Source: Aurelia coerulea
Taxonomy: Eukaryota; Cnidaria; Scyphozoa; Semaeostomeae; Ulmaridae
Reading direction: 5' to 3'
DNA: 64,000 nt
Assembly (NCBI GenBank): GCA_039566865.1
Contig: CM076960.1
Span: 2,170,001 to 2,234,000 of the forward strand
The notes below the pieces were generated by a model that had not been told where the DNA came from, searched no databases, and saw nothing but the letters and a program-made list of their open reading frames with translations. This document shows, in pieces, positions 50,041-63,388 of the stretch (position 1 is the stretch's first letter; every line of letters starts with the position of its first letter). The position numbers and the translations under genes were made by a program.

Positions 50041-53000
50041 GAGGTTCGAATGATAGTAAACTTGTCAAGAGAAAATAAAGTCAGAACACAGTCTATGGTT
50101 GAAATCTTATGAATTGATAATGTATAGATCGAGTATGAAACTTGGTTTGATTCATTTCAGTCAAACGAGGTATATTTGATTTGAAACATTTGAAACCTCA
50201 TCAGGTTAATGAGGTTCGAATGATAGTAAACTTGTCAAGAGAAAATGAGGTCAGAACACAGTCTATGGTTGAATTCTTATGAATTGATATTGTATAGATC
50301 GAATATGAAACTTGGTTTGATTCAATTCAGTCAAAACGAGGTATATTTGATTTGAAACATTTGAAACCTCATCAGGTTAATGAGGTTCGAATGATAGTAA
50401 ACTTGTCAAGAGAAAATGAGGTCAGAACACAGTCTATGGTTGAAATCTTATGAATTGATATTGTATAGATCGAATATGAAACTTGGTTTGATTCAATTCA
50501 GTCAAAACGAGGTATATTTGATTTGAAACATTTGAAACCTCATCAGGTTAATGAGGTTCGAATGATAGTAAACTTGTCAAGAGAAAATGAAGTCAGAACA
50601 CAGTCTATGGTTGATTTCTTATGAATTGATATTGTATAGATCGAATATGAAACTTGGTTTGATTCAATTCAGTCAAAACAAGGTATATTTGATTTGAAAC
50701 ATTTGAAACCTCATCAGGTTAATGAGGTTCGAATGATAGTAAACTTGTCAAGAGAAAATGAGGTCAGAACACAGTCTATGGTTGAAATCTTATGAATTGA
50801 TAATGTATAGATCGAGTATGAAACTTGGTTTGATTCAATTCAGTCAAACGAGGTATATTAGATTTGAAACATTTGAAACCTCATCAGGTTAATGAGGTTC
50901 GAATGATAGTAAACTTGTCAAGAGAAAATAAAGTCAGAACACAGTCTATGGTTGAAATCTTATGAATTGATAATGTATAGATCGAGTATGAAACTTGGTT
51001 TGATTCAATTCAGTCAAAACGAGGTATATTTGATTTGAAACATTTGAAACCTCATCAGGTTAATGAGGTTCGAATGATAGTAAACTTGTCAAGAGAAAAT
51101 GAGGTCAGAACACAGTCTATGGTTGAAATCGTATGAATTGATATTGTATAGATCGAATATGAAACTTGGTTTGATTCAATTCAGTCAAAACAAGGTATAT
51201 TTGATTTGAAACATTTGAAACCTCATCAGGTTAATGAGGTTCGAATGATAGTAAACTTGTCAAGAGAAAATGAGGTCAGAACACAGTCTATGGTTGAAAT
51301 CTTATGAATTGATAATGTATAGATCGAGTATGAAACTTGGTTTGATTCAATTCAGTCAAACGAGGTATATTTGATTTGAAACATTTGAAACCTCATCAGG
51401 TTAATGAGGTTCGAATGATAGTAAACTTGTCAAGAGGAAATGAGGTCAGAACACAGTCTATGGTTGAATTCTTATGAATTGATATTGTATAGATCGAATA
51501 TGAAACTTGGTTTGATTCAATTCAGTCAAAACGAGGTATATTTGATTTGAAACATTTGAAACCTCATCAGGTTAATGAGGTTCGAATGATAGTAAACTTG
51601 TCAAGAGAAAATGAGGTCAGAACGCAGTCTATGGTTGAAATCTTATGAATTGATAATATATTGATCGAATATGAAACTTGGTTTGATTCAATTCAGTCAA
51701 AACGAGGTATATTTGATTTGAAACATTTGAAACCTCATCAGGTTAATGAGGTTCGAATGATAGTAAACTTGTCAAGAGAAAATGAGGTCAGAACACAGTC
51801 TATGGTTGAAATCTTATGAATTGATAATGTATAGATCGAATATGAAACTTGGTTTGATTCAATTCAGTCAAACGAGGTATATTTGATTTGAAACATTTGA
51901 AACCTCATCAGGTTAATGAGGTTCGAATGATAGTAAACTTGTCAAGAGAAAATAAAGTCAGAACACAGTCTATGGTTGAAATCTTATGAATTGATAATGT
52001 ATAGATCGAGTATGAAACTTGGTTTGATTCAATTCAGTCAAAACGAGGTATATTTGATTTGAAACATTTGAAACCTCATCAGGTTAATGAGGTTCGAATG
52101 ATAGTAAACTTGTCAAGACAAAATGAAGTTAGAACACAGTCTATGGTTGAAATCTTATGAATTGATATTGTATAGATCGAATATGAAACTTGGTTTGATT
52201 CAATTCAGTCAAAACAAGGTATATTTGATTTGAAACATTTGAAACCTCATCAGGTTAATGAGGTTCGAATGATAGTAAACTTGTCAAGAGAAAATGAAGT
52301 CAGAACACAGTCTATGGTTGAAATCTTATGAATTGATATTGTATAGATCGAATATGAAACTTGGTTTGATTCAATTCAGTCAAAACGAGGTATATTTGAT
52401 TTGAAACATTTGAAACCTCATCAGGTTAATGAGGTTCGAATGATAGTAAACTTGTCAAGAGAAAATGAAGTCAGAACACAGTCTATGGTTGAAATCTTAT
52501 GAATTGATAATGTATAGATCGAATATGAAACTTGGTTTGATTCAATTCAGTCAAAACGAGGTATATTTGATTTGAAACATTTGAAACCTCATCAGGTTAA
52601 TGAGGTTCGAATGATAGTAAACTTGTCAAGAGAAAATGAGGTCAGAACACAGTCTATGGTTGAAATCTTATGAATTGATAATGTATAGATCGAGTATGAA
52701 ACTTGGTTTGATTCAATTCAGTCAAAACGAGGTATATTTGATTTGAAACATTTGAAACCTCATCAGGTTAATGAGGTTCGAATGATAGTAAACTTGTCAA
52801 GAGAAAATGAAGTCAGAACACAGTCTATGGTTGAAATCTTATGAATTGATAATGTATAGATCGAATATGAAACTGGTTTGATTCATTTCAGTCAAACGAG
52901 GTATATTTGATTTGAAACATTTGAAACCTCATCAGGTTAATGAGGTTCGAATGATAGTAAACTTGTCAAGAGAAAATGAGGTCAGAACACAGTCTATGGT

Positions 53001-54784
53001 TGAATTCTTATGAATTGATATTGTATAGATCGAATATGAAACTTGGTTTGATTCAATTCAGTCAAAACGAGGTATATTTGATTTGAAACATTTGAAACCT
53101 CATCAGGTTAATGAGGTTCGAATGATAGTAAACTTGTCAAGAGAAAATGAAGTCAAAACACAGTCTATGGTTGAAATCTTATGAATTGATATTGTATAGA
53201 TCGAATATGAAACTTGGTTTGATTCAATTCAGTCAAAACGAGGTATATTTGATTTGAAACATTTGAAACCTCATCAGGTTAATGAGGTTCGAATGATAGT
53301 AAACTTGTCAAGAGAAAATGAGGTCAGAACACAGTCTATGGTTGAAATCTTATGAATTGATAATGTATAGATCGAATATGAAACTTGGTTTGATTCAATT
53401 CAGTCAAAACGAGGTATATTTGATTTGAAACATTTGAAACCTCATCAGGTTAATGAGGTTCGAATGATAGTAAACTTGTCAAGAGAAAATGAGGTCAGAA
53501 CACAGTCTATGGTTGAAATCTTATGAATTGATATTGTATAGATCGAATATGAAACTTGGTTTGATTCAATTCAGTCAAAACGAGGTATATTTGATTTGAA
53601 ACATTTGAAACCTCATCAGGTTAATGAGGTTCGAATGATAGTAAACTTGTCAAGAGAAAATGAGGTCAGAACACAGTCTATGGTTGAAATCTTATGAATT
53701 GATATTGTATAGATCGAATATGAAACTTGGTTTGATTCAATTCAGTCAAAACGAGGTATATTTGATTTGAAACATTTGAAACCTCATCAGGTTAATGAGG
53801 TTCGAATGATAGTAAACTTGTCAAGAGGAAATGAGGTCAGAACACAGTCTATAGTTGAAATCTTATGAATTGATAATGTATAGATCGAATATGAAACTTG
53901 GTTTGATTCAATTCAGTCAAAACAAGGTATATTTGATTTGAAACATTTGAAACCTCATCAGGTTAATGAGGTTCGAATGATAGTAAACTTGTCAAGAGAA
54001 AATGAGGTCAGAACACAGTCTATGGTTGAAATCTTATGAATTGATAATGTATAGATCGAATATGAAACTTGGTTTGATTCAATTCAGTCAAAACGAGGTA
54101 TATTTGATTTGAAACATTTGAAACCTCATCAGGTTAATGAGGTTCGAATGATAGTAAACTTGTCAAGAGAAAATGAGGTCAGAACACAGTCTATGGTTGA
54201 ATTCTTATGAATTGATATTGTATAGATCGAATATGAAACTTGGTTTGATTCAATTCAGTCAAAACAAGGTATATTTGATTTGAAACATTTGAAACCTCAT
54301 CAGGTTAATGAGGTTCGAATGATAGTAAACTTGTCAAGAGAAAATGAGGTCAGAACACAGTCTATGGTTGAAATCTTATGAATTGATAATGTATAGATCG
54401 AATATGAAACTTGGTTTGATTCAATTCAGTCAAAACGAGGTATATTTGATTTGAAACATTTGAAACCTCATCAGGTTAATGAGGTTCGAATGATAGTAAA
54501 CTTGTCAAGAGAAAATGAAGGTCAGAACACAGTCTATGGTTGAATTCTTATGAATTGATATTGTATAGATCGAATATGAAACTTGGTTTGATTCAATTCA
54601 GTCAAAACGAGGTATATTTGATTTGAAACATTTGAAACCTCATCAGGTTAATGAGGTTCGAATGATAGTAAACTTGTCAAGAGAAAATGAGGTCAGAACA
54701 CAGTCTATGGTTGAAATCTTATGAACTGATATTGTATAGATCGAGTATGAAACTTGGTTTGATTCAATTCAGTCAAAACGAGGT
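50041..54784 (+). repeat. Near-consensus satellite with mixed 170- and 171-bp monomers
   Basis: About 28 monomers without a clear unit in register. The 170-bp type (AATAAAG or GAGGTC, GAGTATG, then TTCATTTCAGTCAAACGAGG or CAATTCAGTCAAACGAGG) reappears here after being rare in the 41.5-45.5 kb stretch. Private changes include GATAATATATTGATCG near 51,657, CAAGACAAAATG near 52,116 and GAAACTGGTTTG near 52,870 (deletion). I see nothing but satellite. Confidence 0.8.
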
Positions 54785-56565
54785 ATATTTGATTTGAAAC
54801 ATTTGAAACCTCATCAGGTTAATGAGGTTCGAATGATAGTAAACTTGTCAAGAGAAAATGAAGTCAGAACACAGTCTATGGTTGAAATCTTATGAATTGA
54901 TAATGTATAGATCGAGTATGAAACTTGGTTTGATTCAATTCAGTCAAAACGAGGTATATTTGATTTGAAACATTTGAAACCTCATCAGGTTAATGAGGTT
55001 CGAATGATAGTAAACTTGTCAAGAGAAAATGAGGTCAGAACACAGTCTATGGTTGAATTCTTATGAATTGATATTGTATAGATCGAATATGAAACTTGGT
55101 TTGATTCAATTCAGTCAAAACGAGGTATATTTGATTTGAAACATTTGAAACCTCATCAGGTTAATGAGGTTCGAATGATAGTAAACTTGTCAAGAGAAAA
55201 TGAATTCAGAACACAGTCTATAGTTGAAATCTTATGAATTGATAATGTATAGATCAAATATGAAACTTGGTTTGATTCATTTCAGTCAAACGAGGTATAT
55301 TTGATTTGAAACATTTGAAACCTCATCAGGTTAATGAGGTTCGAATGATAGTAAACTTGTCAAGAGAAAATGAGGTCAGAACACAGTCTATGGTTGAAAT
55401 CTTATGAATTGATAATGTATAGATCGAGTATGAAACTTGGTTTGATTCAATTCAGTCAAAAGAGGTATATTAGATTTGAAACATTTGAAACCTCATCAGG
55501 TTAATGAGGTTCGAATGATAGTAAACTTGTCAAGAGAAAATAAAGTCAGAACACAGTCTATGGTTGAAATCTTATGAATTGATAATGTATAGATCGAGTA
55601 TGAAACTTGGTTTGATTCATTTCAGTCAAACGAGGTATATTTGATTTGAAACATTTGAAACCTCATCAGGTTAATGAGGTTCGAATGATAGTAAACTTGT
55701 CAAGAGAAAATGAGGTCAGAACACAGTCTATGGTTGAAATCTTATGAATTGATAATGTATAGATCGAGTATGAAACTTGGTTTGATTCAATTCAGTCAAA
55801 CGAGGTATATTAGATTTGAAACATTTGAAACCTCATCAGGTTAATGAGGTTCGAATGATAGTAAACTTGTCAAGAGAAAATAAAGTCAGAACACAGTTTA
55901 TGGTTGAAATCTTATGAATTGATAATGTATAGATCGAGTATGAAACTTGGTTTGATTCATTTCAGTCAAACGACATATATTTGATTTGAAACATTTGAAA
56001 CCTCATCAGGTTAATGAGGTTCGAATGATAGTAAACTTGTCAAGAGAAAATGAGGTCAGAACACAGTCTATGGTTGATTTCTTATGAATTGATATTGTAT
56101 AGATCGAATATGAAACTTGGTTTGATTCAATTCAGTCAAAACGAGGTATATTTGATTTGAAACATTTGAAACCTCATCTGGATTATGAGGTTCGAATGAT
56201 AGTAAACTTGTGAAGAGAAAATGAGGTCAGAACACAGTCTATGGTTGAATTCTTATGAATTGATAATGTATAGATCAACTATGAAACTTGGTTTGATTCA
56301 ATTCAGTCAAAACAAGGTATATTTGATTTGAAACATTTGAAACCTCATCAGGATTATGAGGTTCGAATGATAGTAAACTTGTGAAGAGAAAATGAGGTCA
56401 GAACACAGTCTATAGTTGAAATCTTATGAATTGATAATGTATAGATCAAATATGAAACTTGGTTTGATTCAATTCAGTCAAAACAAGGTATGTTTGATTT
56501 GAAACATTTGAAACCTCATCAGGTTAATGAGGTTCGAATGATAGTAAACTTGTCAAGAGAAAATG
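54785..56565 (+). repeat. Duplicated ~1.8-kb segment, left copy
   Basis: Matches 61608-63388 at an offset of 6,823 bp, for example CAGTCAAAAGAGGTATATTAG at about 55,455 and 62,278 and AATGAATTCAG with CTATAGTTG just before. The offset falls to 6,822 after a single-base deletion in the right copy near 63,023. The right part is more diverged: CATCTGGATTATGAGG here against CATCAGGTTAATGAGG there, and CATCAGGATTATGAGG against CATCAGGATAATGAGG. I judge this an older duplication than the 4,431-bp one. Confidence 0.8.
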
Positions 56566-59500
56566 AGGTCAGAACACAGTCTATGGTTGAAATCTTATGA
56601 ATTGATATTGTATAGATCGAATATGAAACTTGGTTTGATTCAATTCAGTCAAAACGAGGTATATTTGATTTGAAACATTTGAAACCTCATCAGGTTAATG
56701 AGGTTCGAATGATAGTAAACTTGTCAAGAGAAAATGAAGTCAGAACACAGTCTATAGTTGAAATCTTATGAATTGATAATGTATAGATCGAGTATGAAAC
56801 TTGGTTTGATTCAATTCAGTCAAAACGAGGTATATTTGATTTGAAACATTTGAAACCTCATCAGGTTAATGAGGTTCGAATGATAGTAAACTTGTCAAGA
56901 GAAAATGAGGTCAGAACACAGTCTATGGTTGAAATCTTATGAATTGATAATGTATATATCGAGTATGAAACTTGGTTTGATTCAATTCAGTCAAACGAGG
57001 TATATTTGATTTGAAACATTTGAAACCTCATCAGGTTAATGAGGTTCGAATGATAGTAAACTTGTAAAGAGAAAATAAAGCCAGAACACAGTCTATAGTT
57101 GAAATCTTATGAATTGATAATGTATAGATCCAGTATGAAGCTTGGTTTGATTCAATTCAGTCAAACGAGGTATATTAGATTTGAAACATTTGAAACCTCA
57201 TCAGGTTAATGAGGTTCGAATGATAGTAAACTTGTCAAGAGAAAATGAGGTCAGAACACAGTCTATAGTTGAAATCTTATGAATTGATAATGTATAGATC
57301 AAATATGAAACTTGGTTTGATTCAATTCAGTCAAAACAAGGTATGTTTGATTTGAAACATTTGAAACCTCATCAGGTTAATGAGGTTCGAATGATAGTAA
57401 ACTTGTCAAGAGAAAATGAGGTCAGAACACAGTCTATGGTTGAAATCGTATGAATTGATATTGTATAGATCGAATATGAAACTTGGTTTGATTCAATTCA
57501 GTCAAAACAAGGTATATTTGATTTGAAACATTTGAAACCTCATCAGGTTAATGAGGTTCGAATGATAGTAAACTTGTCAAGAGAAAATGAAGTCAGAACA
57601 CAGTCTATAGTTGAAATCTTATGAATTGATAATGTATAGATCAAATATGAAACTTGGTTTGATTCAATTCAGTCAAACGAGGTATATTAGATTTGAAACA
57701 TTTGAAACCTCATCAGGTTAATGAGGTTCGAATGATAGTAAACTTGTCAAGAGAAAATAAAGTCAGAACACAGTTTATGGTTGAAATCTTATGAATTGAT
57801 AATGTATAGATCGAGTATGAAACTTGGTTTGATTCATTTCAGTCAAACGAGGTATATTTGATTTGAAACATTTGAAACCTCATCAGGTTAATGAGGTTCG
57901 AATGATAGTAAACTTGTCAAGAGAAAATGAGGTCAGAACACAGTCTATGGTTGTAATCTTATGAATTGATAATGTATAGATCGAGTATGAAACTTGGTTT
58001 GATTCAATTCAGTCAAACGAGGTATATTAGATTTGAAACATTTGAAACCTCATCAGGTTAATGAGGTTCGAATGATAGTAAACTTGTCAAGAGAAAATAA
58101 AGTCAGAACACAGTTTATGGTTGAAATCTTATGAATTGATAATGTATAGATCGAGTATGAAACTTGGTTTGATTCATTTCAGTCAAACGAGGTATATTTG
58201 ATTTGAAACATTTGAAACCTCATCAGGTTAATGAGGTTCGAATGATAGTAAACTTGTCAAGAGAAAATGAAGTCAGAACACAGTCTATGGTTGAAATCTT
58301 ATGAATTGATATTGTATAGATCGAATATGAAACTTGGTTTGATTCAATTCAGTCAAAACGAGGTATATTTGATTTGAAACATTTGAAACCTCATCAGGTT
58401 AATGAGGTTCGAATGATAGTAAACTTGTCAAGAGAAAATGAAGTCAGAACACAGTCTATGGTTGAAATCTTATGAATTGATATTGTATAGATCGAATATG
58501 AAACTTGGTTTGATTCAATTCAGTCAAAACAAGGTATATTTGATTTGAAACATTTGAAACCTCATCAGGTTAATGAGGTTCGAATGATAGTAAACTTGTC
58601 AAGAGAAAATGAGGTCAGAACACAGTCTATAGTTGAAATCTTATGAATTGATAATGTATAGATCAAATATGAAACTTGGTTTGATTCAATTCAGTCAAAA
58701 CGAGGTATGTTTGATTTGAAACATTTGAAACCTCATCAGGTTAATGAGGTTCGAATGATAGTAAACTTGTCAAGAGAAAATGAGGTCAGAACACAGTCTA
58801 TGGTTGAAATCGTATGAATTGATATTGTATAGATCGAATATGAAACTTGGTTTGATTCAATTCAGTCAAAACGAGGTATATTTGATTTGAAACATTTGAA
58901 ACCTCATCAGGTTAATGAGGTTCGAATGATAGTAAACTTGTCAAGAGAAAATGAGGTCAGAACACAGTCTATGGTTGAAATCTTATGAATTGATAATGTA
59001 TAGATCGAGTATGAAACTTGGTTTGATTCAATTCAGTCAAACGAGGTATATTTGATTTGAAACATTTGAAACCTCATCAGGTTAATGAGGTTCGAATGAT
59101 AGTAAACTTGTCAAGAGAAAATGAGGTCAGAACACAGTCTATGGTTGAAATCTTATGAATTGATAATGTATAGATCGAGTATGAAACTTGGTTTGATTCA
59201 ATTCAGTCAAACGAGGTATATTTGATTTGAAACATTTGAAACCTCATCAGGTTAATGAGGTTCGAATGATAGTAAACTTGTCAAGAGAAAATAAAGTCAG
59301 AACACAGTCTATGGTTGAAATCTTATGAATTGATAATGTATAGATCAAATATGAAACTTGGTTTGATTCAATTCAGTCAAAACGAGGTATATTTGATTTG
59401 AAACATTTGAAACCTCATCAGGTTAATGAGGTTCGAATGATAGTAAACTTGTCAAGAGAAAATGAGGTCAGAACACAGTCTATGGTTGAAATCTTATGAA

Positions 59501-61607
59501 TTGATAATGTATAGATCGAGTATGAAACTTGGTTTGATTCAATTCAGTCAAACGAGGTATATTAGATTTGAAACATTTGAAACCTCATCAGGTTAATGAG
59601 GTTCGAATGATAGTAAACTTGTCAAGAGAAAATAAAGTCAGAACACAGTCTATGGTTGAAATCTTATGAATTGATAATGTATAGATCGAGTATGAAACTT
59701 GGTTTGATTCATTTCAGTCAAACGAGGTATATTTGATTTGAAACATTTGAAACCTCATCAGGTTAATGAGGTTCGAATGATAGTAAACTTGTCAAGAGAA
59801 AATGAGGTCAGAACACAGTCTATGGTTGAAATCTTATGAATTGATAATGTATAGATCGAGTATGAAACTTGGTTTGATTCAATTCAGTCAAAACGAGGTA
59901 TATTTGATTTGAAACATTTGAAACCTCATCAGGTTAATGAGGTTCGAATGATAGTAAACTTGTCAAGAGAAAATGAGGTCAGAACACAGTCTATGGTTGA
60001 ATTCTTATGAATTGATATTGTATAGATCGAATATGAAACTTGGTTTGATTCATTTCAGCCAAACGAGGTATATTTGATTTGAAACATTTGTAACCTCATC
60101 AGGTTAATGAGGTTCGAATGATAGTAAACTTGTCAAGAGAAAATGAGGTCAGAACACAGTCTATGGTTGAAATCTTATGAATTGATAATGTATAGATCGA
60201 ATATGAAACTTGGTTTGATTCAATTCAGTCAAAACGAGGTATATTTGATTTGAAACATTTGAAACCTCATCAGGTTAATGAGGTTCGAATGATAGTAAAC
60301 TTGTCAAGAGAAAATGAGGTCAGAACACAGTCTATGGTTGAAATCTTATGAATTGATATTGTATAGATCGAATATGAAACTTGGTTTGATTCAATTCAGT
60401 CAAAACGAGGTATATTTGATTTGAAACATTTGAAACCTCATCAGGTTAATGAGGTTTGAATGATAGTAAACTTGTCAAGAGAAAATGAGGTCAGAACACA
60501 GTCTATAGTTGAAATCTTATAAATTGATATTGTATAGATCGAATATGAAACTTGGTTTGATTGAATTCAGTCACAACGAGGTATATTTGATTTGAAACAT
60601 TTGAAACCTCATCAGGTTAATGAGGTTCGAATGATAGTAAACTTGTCAAGAGAAAATGAGGTCAGAACACAGTCTATGGTTGAAATCTTATGAATTGATA
60701 ATGTATAGATCGAATTTGAAACTTGGTTTGATTCAATTCAGTCAAAACGAGGTATATTTGATTTGAAACATCTGAAACCTCATCAGGTTAATGAGGTTCG
60801 AATGATAGTAAACTTGTCAAGAGAAAATGAGGTCAGAACACAGTCTATGGTTGAAATCTTATGAATTGATATTGTATAGATCGAATATGAAACTTGGTTT
60901 GATTCAATTCAGTCAAAACGAGGTATATTTGATTTGAAACATTTGAAACCTCATCAGGTTAATGAGGTTCGAATGATAGTAAACTTGTCAAGAGAAAATG
61001 AGGTCAGAACACAGTCTATAGTTGAAATCTTATGAATTGATAATGTATAGATCGAATATGAAACTTGGTTTGATTCAATTCAGTCAAAACAAGGTATATT
61101 TGATTTGAAACATTTGAAACCTCATCAGGTTAATGAGGTTCGAATGATAGTAAACTTGTCAAGAGAAAATGAGGTCAGAACACAGTCTATGGTTGAAATC
61201 TTATGAATTGATAATGTATAGATCGAATATGAAACTTGGTTTGATTCAATTCAGTCAAAACGAGGTATATTTGATTTGAAACATTTGAAACCTCATCAGG
61301 TTAATGAGGTTCGAATGATAGTAAACTTGTCAAGAGAAATGAGGTCAGAACACAGTCTATGGTTGAATTCTTATGAATTGATATTGTATAGATCGAATAT
61401 GAAACTTGGTTTGATTCAATTCAGTCAAAACGAGGTATATTTGATTTGAAACATTTGAAACCTCATCAGGTTAATGAGGTTCGAATGATAGTAAACTTGT
61501 CAAGAGAAAATGAGGTCAGAACACAGTCTATGGTTGAAATCTTATGAATTGATAATGTATAGATCGAATATGAAACTTGGTTTGATTCAATTCAGTCAAA
61601 ACAAGGT
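56566..61607 (+). repeat. Mixed near-consensus satellite
   Basis: About 30 monomers of types seen elsewhere. Repeated short series include the GTATGTTTG monomer followed by GAAATCGTATG (57,3xx and 58,7xx), and AATAAAG with ACACAGTTTATGG followed by TTCATTTCAG (57,7xx and 58,1xx, about 340 bp apart). CAGCCAAACGAGG with TTTGTAACC near 60,060 repeats the rare monomer at 37,158. GAATTTGAAAC with ACATCTGAAACC near 60,715 repeats the one at 46,545. These scattered shared variants point to conversion or copying over more than 10 kb. Confidence 0.78.
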
Positions 61608-63388
61608 ATATTTGATTTGAAACATTTGAAACCTCATCAGGTTAATGAGGTTCGAATGATAGTAAACTTGTCAAGAGAAAATGAAGTCAGAACACAGTCT
61701 ATGGTTGAAATCTTATGAATTGATAATGTATAGATCGAGTATGAAACTTGGTTTGATTCAATTCAGTCAAAACGAGGTATATTTGATTTGAAACATTTGA
61801 ATCCTCATCAGGTTAATGAGGTTCAAATGATAGTAAACTTGTCAAGAGAAAATGAGGTCAGAACACAGTCTATAGTTGAATTCTTATGAATTGATATTGT
61901 ATAGATCGAATATGAAACTTGGTTTGATTCAATTCAGTCAAAACGAGGTATATTTGATTTGAAACATTTGAAACCTCATCAGGTTAATGAGGTTCGAATG
62001 ATAGTAAACTTGTCAAGAGAAAATGAATTCAGAACACAGTCTATAGTTGAAATCTTATAAATTGATAATGTATAGATCAAATATGAAACTTGGTTTGATT
62101 CATTTCAGTCAAACGAGGTATATTTGATTTGAAACATTTGAAACCTCATCAGGTTAATGAGGTTCGAATGATAGTAAACTTGTCAAGAGAAAATGAGGTC
62201 AGAACACAGTCTATGGTTGAAATCTTATGAATTGATAATGTATAGATCGAGTATGAAACTTGGTTTGATTCAATTCAGTCAAAAGAGGTATATTAGATTT
62301 GAAACATTTGAAACCTCATCAGGTTAATGAGGTTCGAATGATAGTAAACTTGTCAAGAGAAAATAAAGTCAGAACACAGTCTATGGTTGAAATCTTATGA
62401 ATTGATAATGTATAGATCGAGTATGAAACTTGGTTTGATTCATTTCAGTCAAACGAGGTATATTTGATTTGAAACATTTGAAACCTCATCAGGTTAATGA
62501 GGTTCGAATGATAGTAAACTTGTCAAGAGAAAATGAGGTCAGAACACAGTCTATGGTTGTAATCTTATGAATTGATAATGTATATATCGAGTATGAAACT
62601 TGGTTTGATTCAATTCAGTCAAACGAGGTATATTAGATTTGAAACATTTGAAACCTCATCAGGTTAATGAGGTTCGAATGATAGTAAACTTGTCAAGAGA
62701 AAATAAAGTCAGAACACAGTTTATGGTTGAAATCTTATGAATTGATAATGTATAGATCGAGTATGAAACTTGGTTTGATTCATTTCAGTCAAACGACATA
62801 TATTTGATTTGAAACATTTGAAACCTCATCAGGTTAATGAGGTTCGAATGATAGTAAACTTGTGAAGAGAAAATGAGGTCAGAACACAGTCTATGGTTGA
62901 TTTCTTATGAATTGATATTGTATAGATCGAATATGAAACTTGGTTTGATTCAATTCAGTCAAAACGAGGTATATTTGATTTGAAACATTTGAAACCTCAT
63001 CAGGTTAATGAGGTTCGAATGATGTAAACCTGTCAAGAGGAAATGAGGTCAGAACACAGTCTATGGTTGAAATCTTATGAATTGTTAATGTATCGATCAA
63101 ATATGAAACTTGGTTTGATTCAATTCAGTCAAAACAAGGTATATTTGATTTGAAACATTTGAAACCTCATCAGGATAATGAGGTTCGAATGATAGTAAAC
63201 TTGTGAAGAGAAAATGAGGTCAGAACACAGTCTATAGTTGAAATCTTATGAATTGATAATGTATAGATCAAATATGAAACTTGGTTTGATTCAATTCAGT
63301 CAAAACAAGGTATGTTTGATTTGAAACATTTGAAACCTCATCAGGTTAATGAGGTTCGAATGATAGTAAACTTGTCAAGAGAAAATGA
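61608..63388 (+). repeat. Duplicated ~1.8-kb segment, right copy
   Basis: Partner of 54785-56565. Differences include TGAATCCTCATC and GAGGTTCAAATG near 61,800, GGTTGTAATC with TATATATCGAG near 62,560, and the deletion-bearing ATGATGTAAACCTG near 63,022. The monomer with GTTAATGTATCGATC near 63,083 resembles that at 14,614 and 17,170, so part of this copy may have been overwritten from the left array. Confidence 0.78.
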
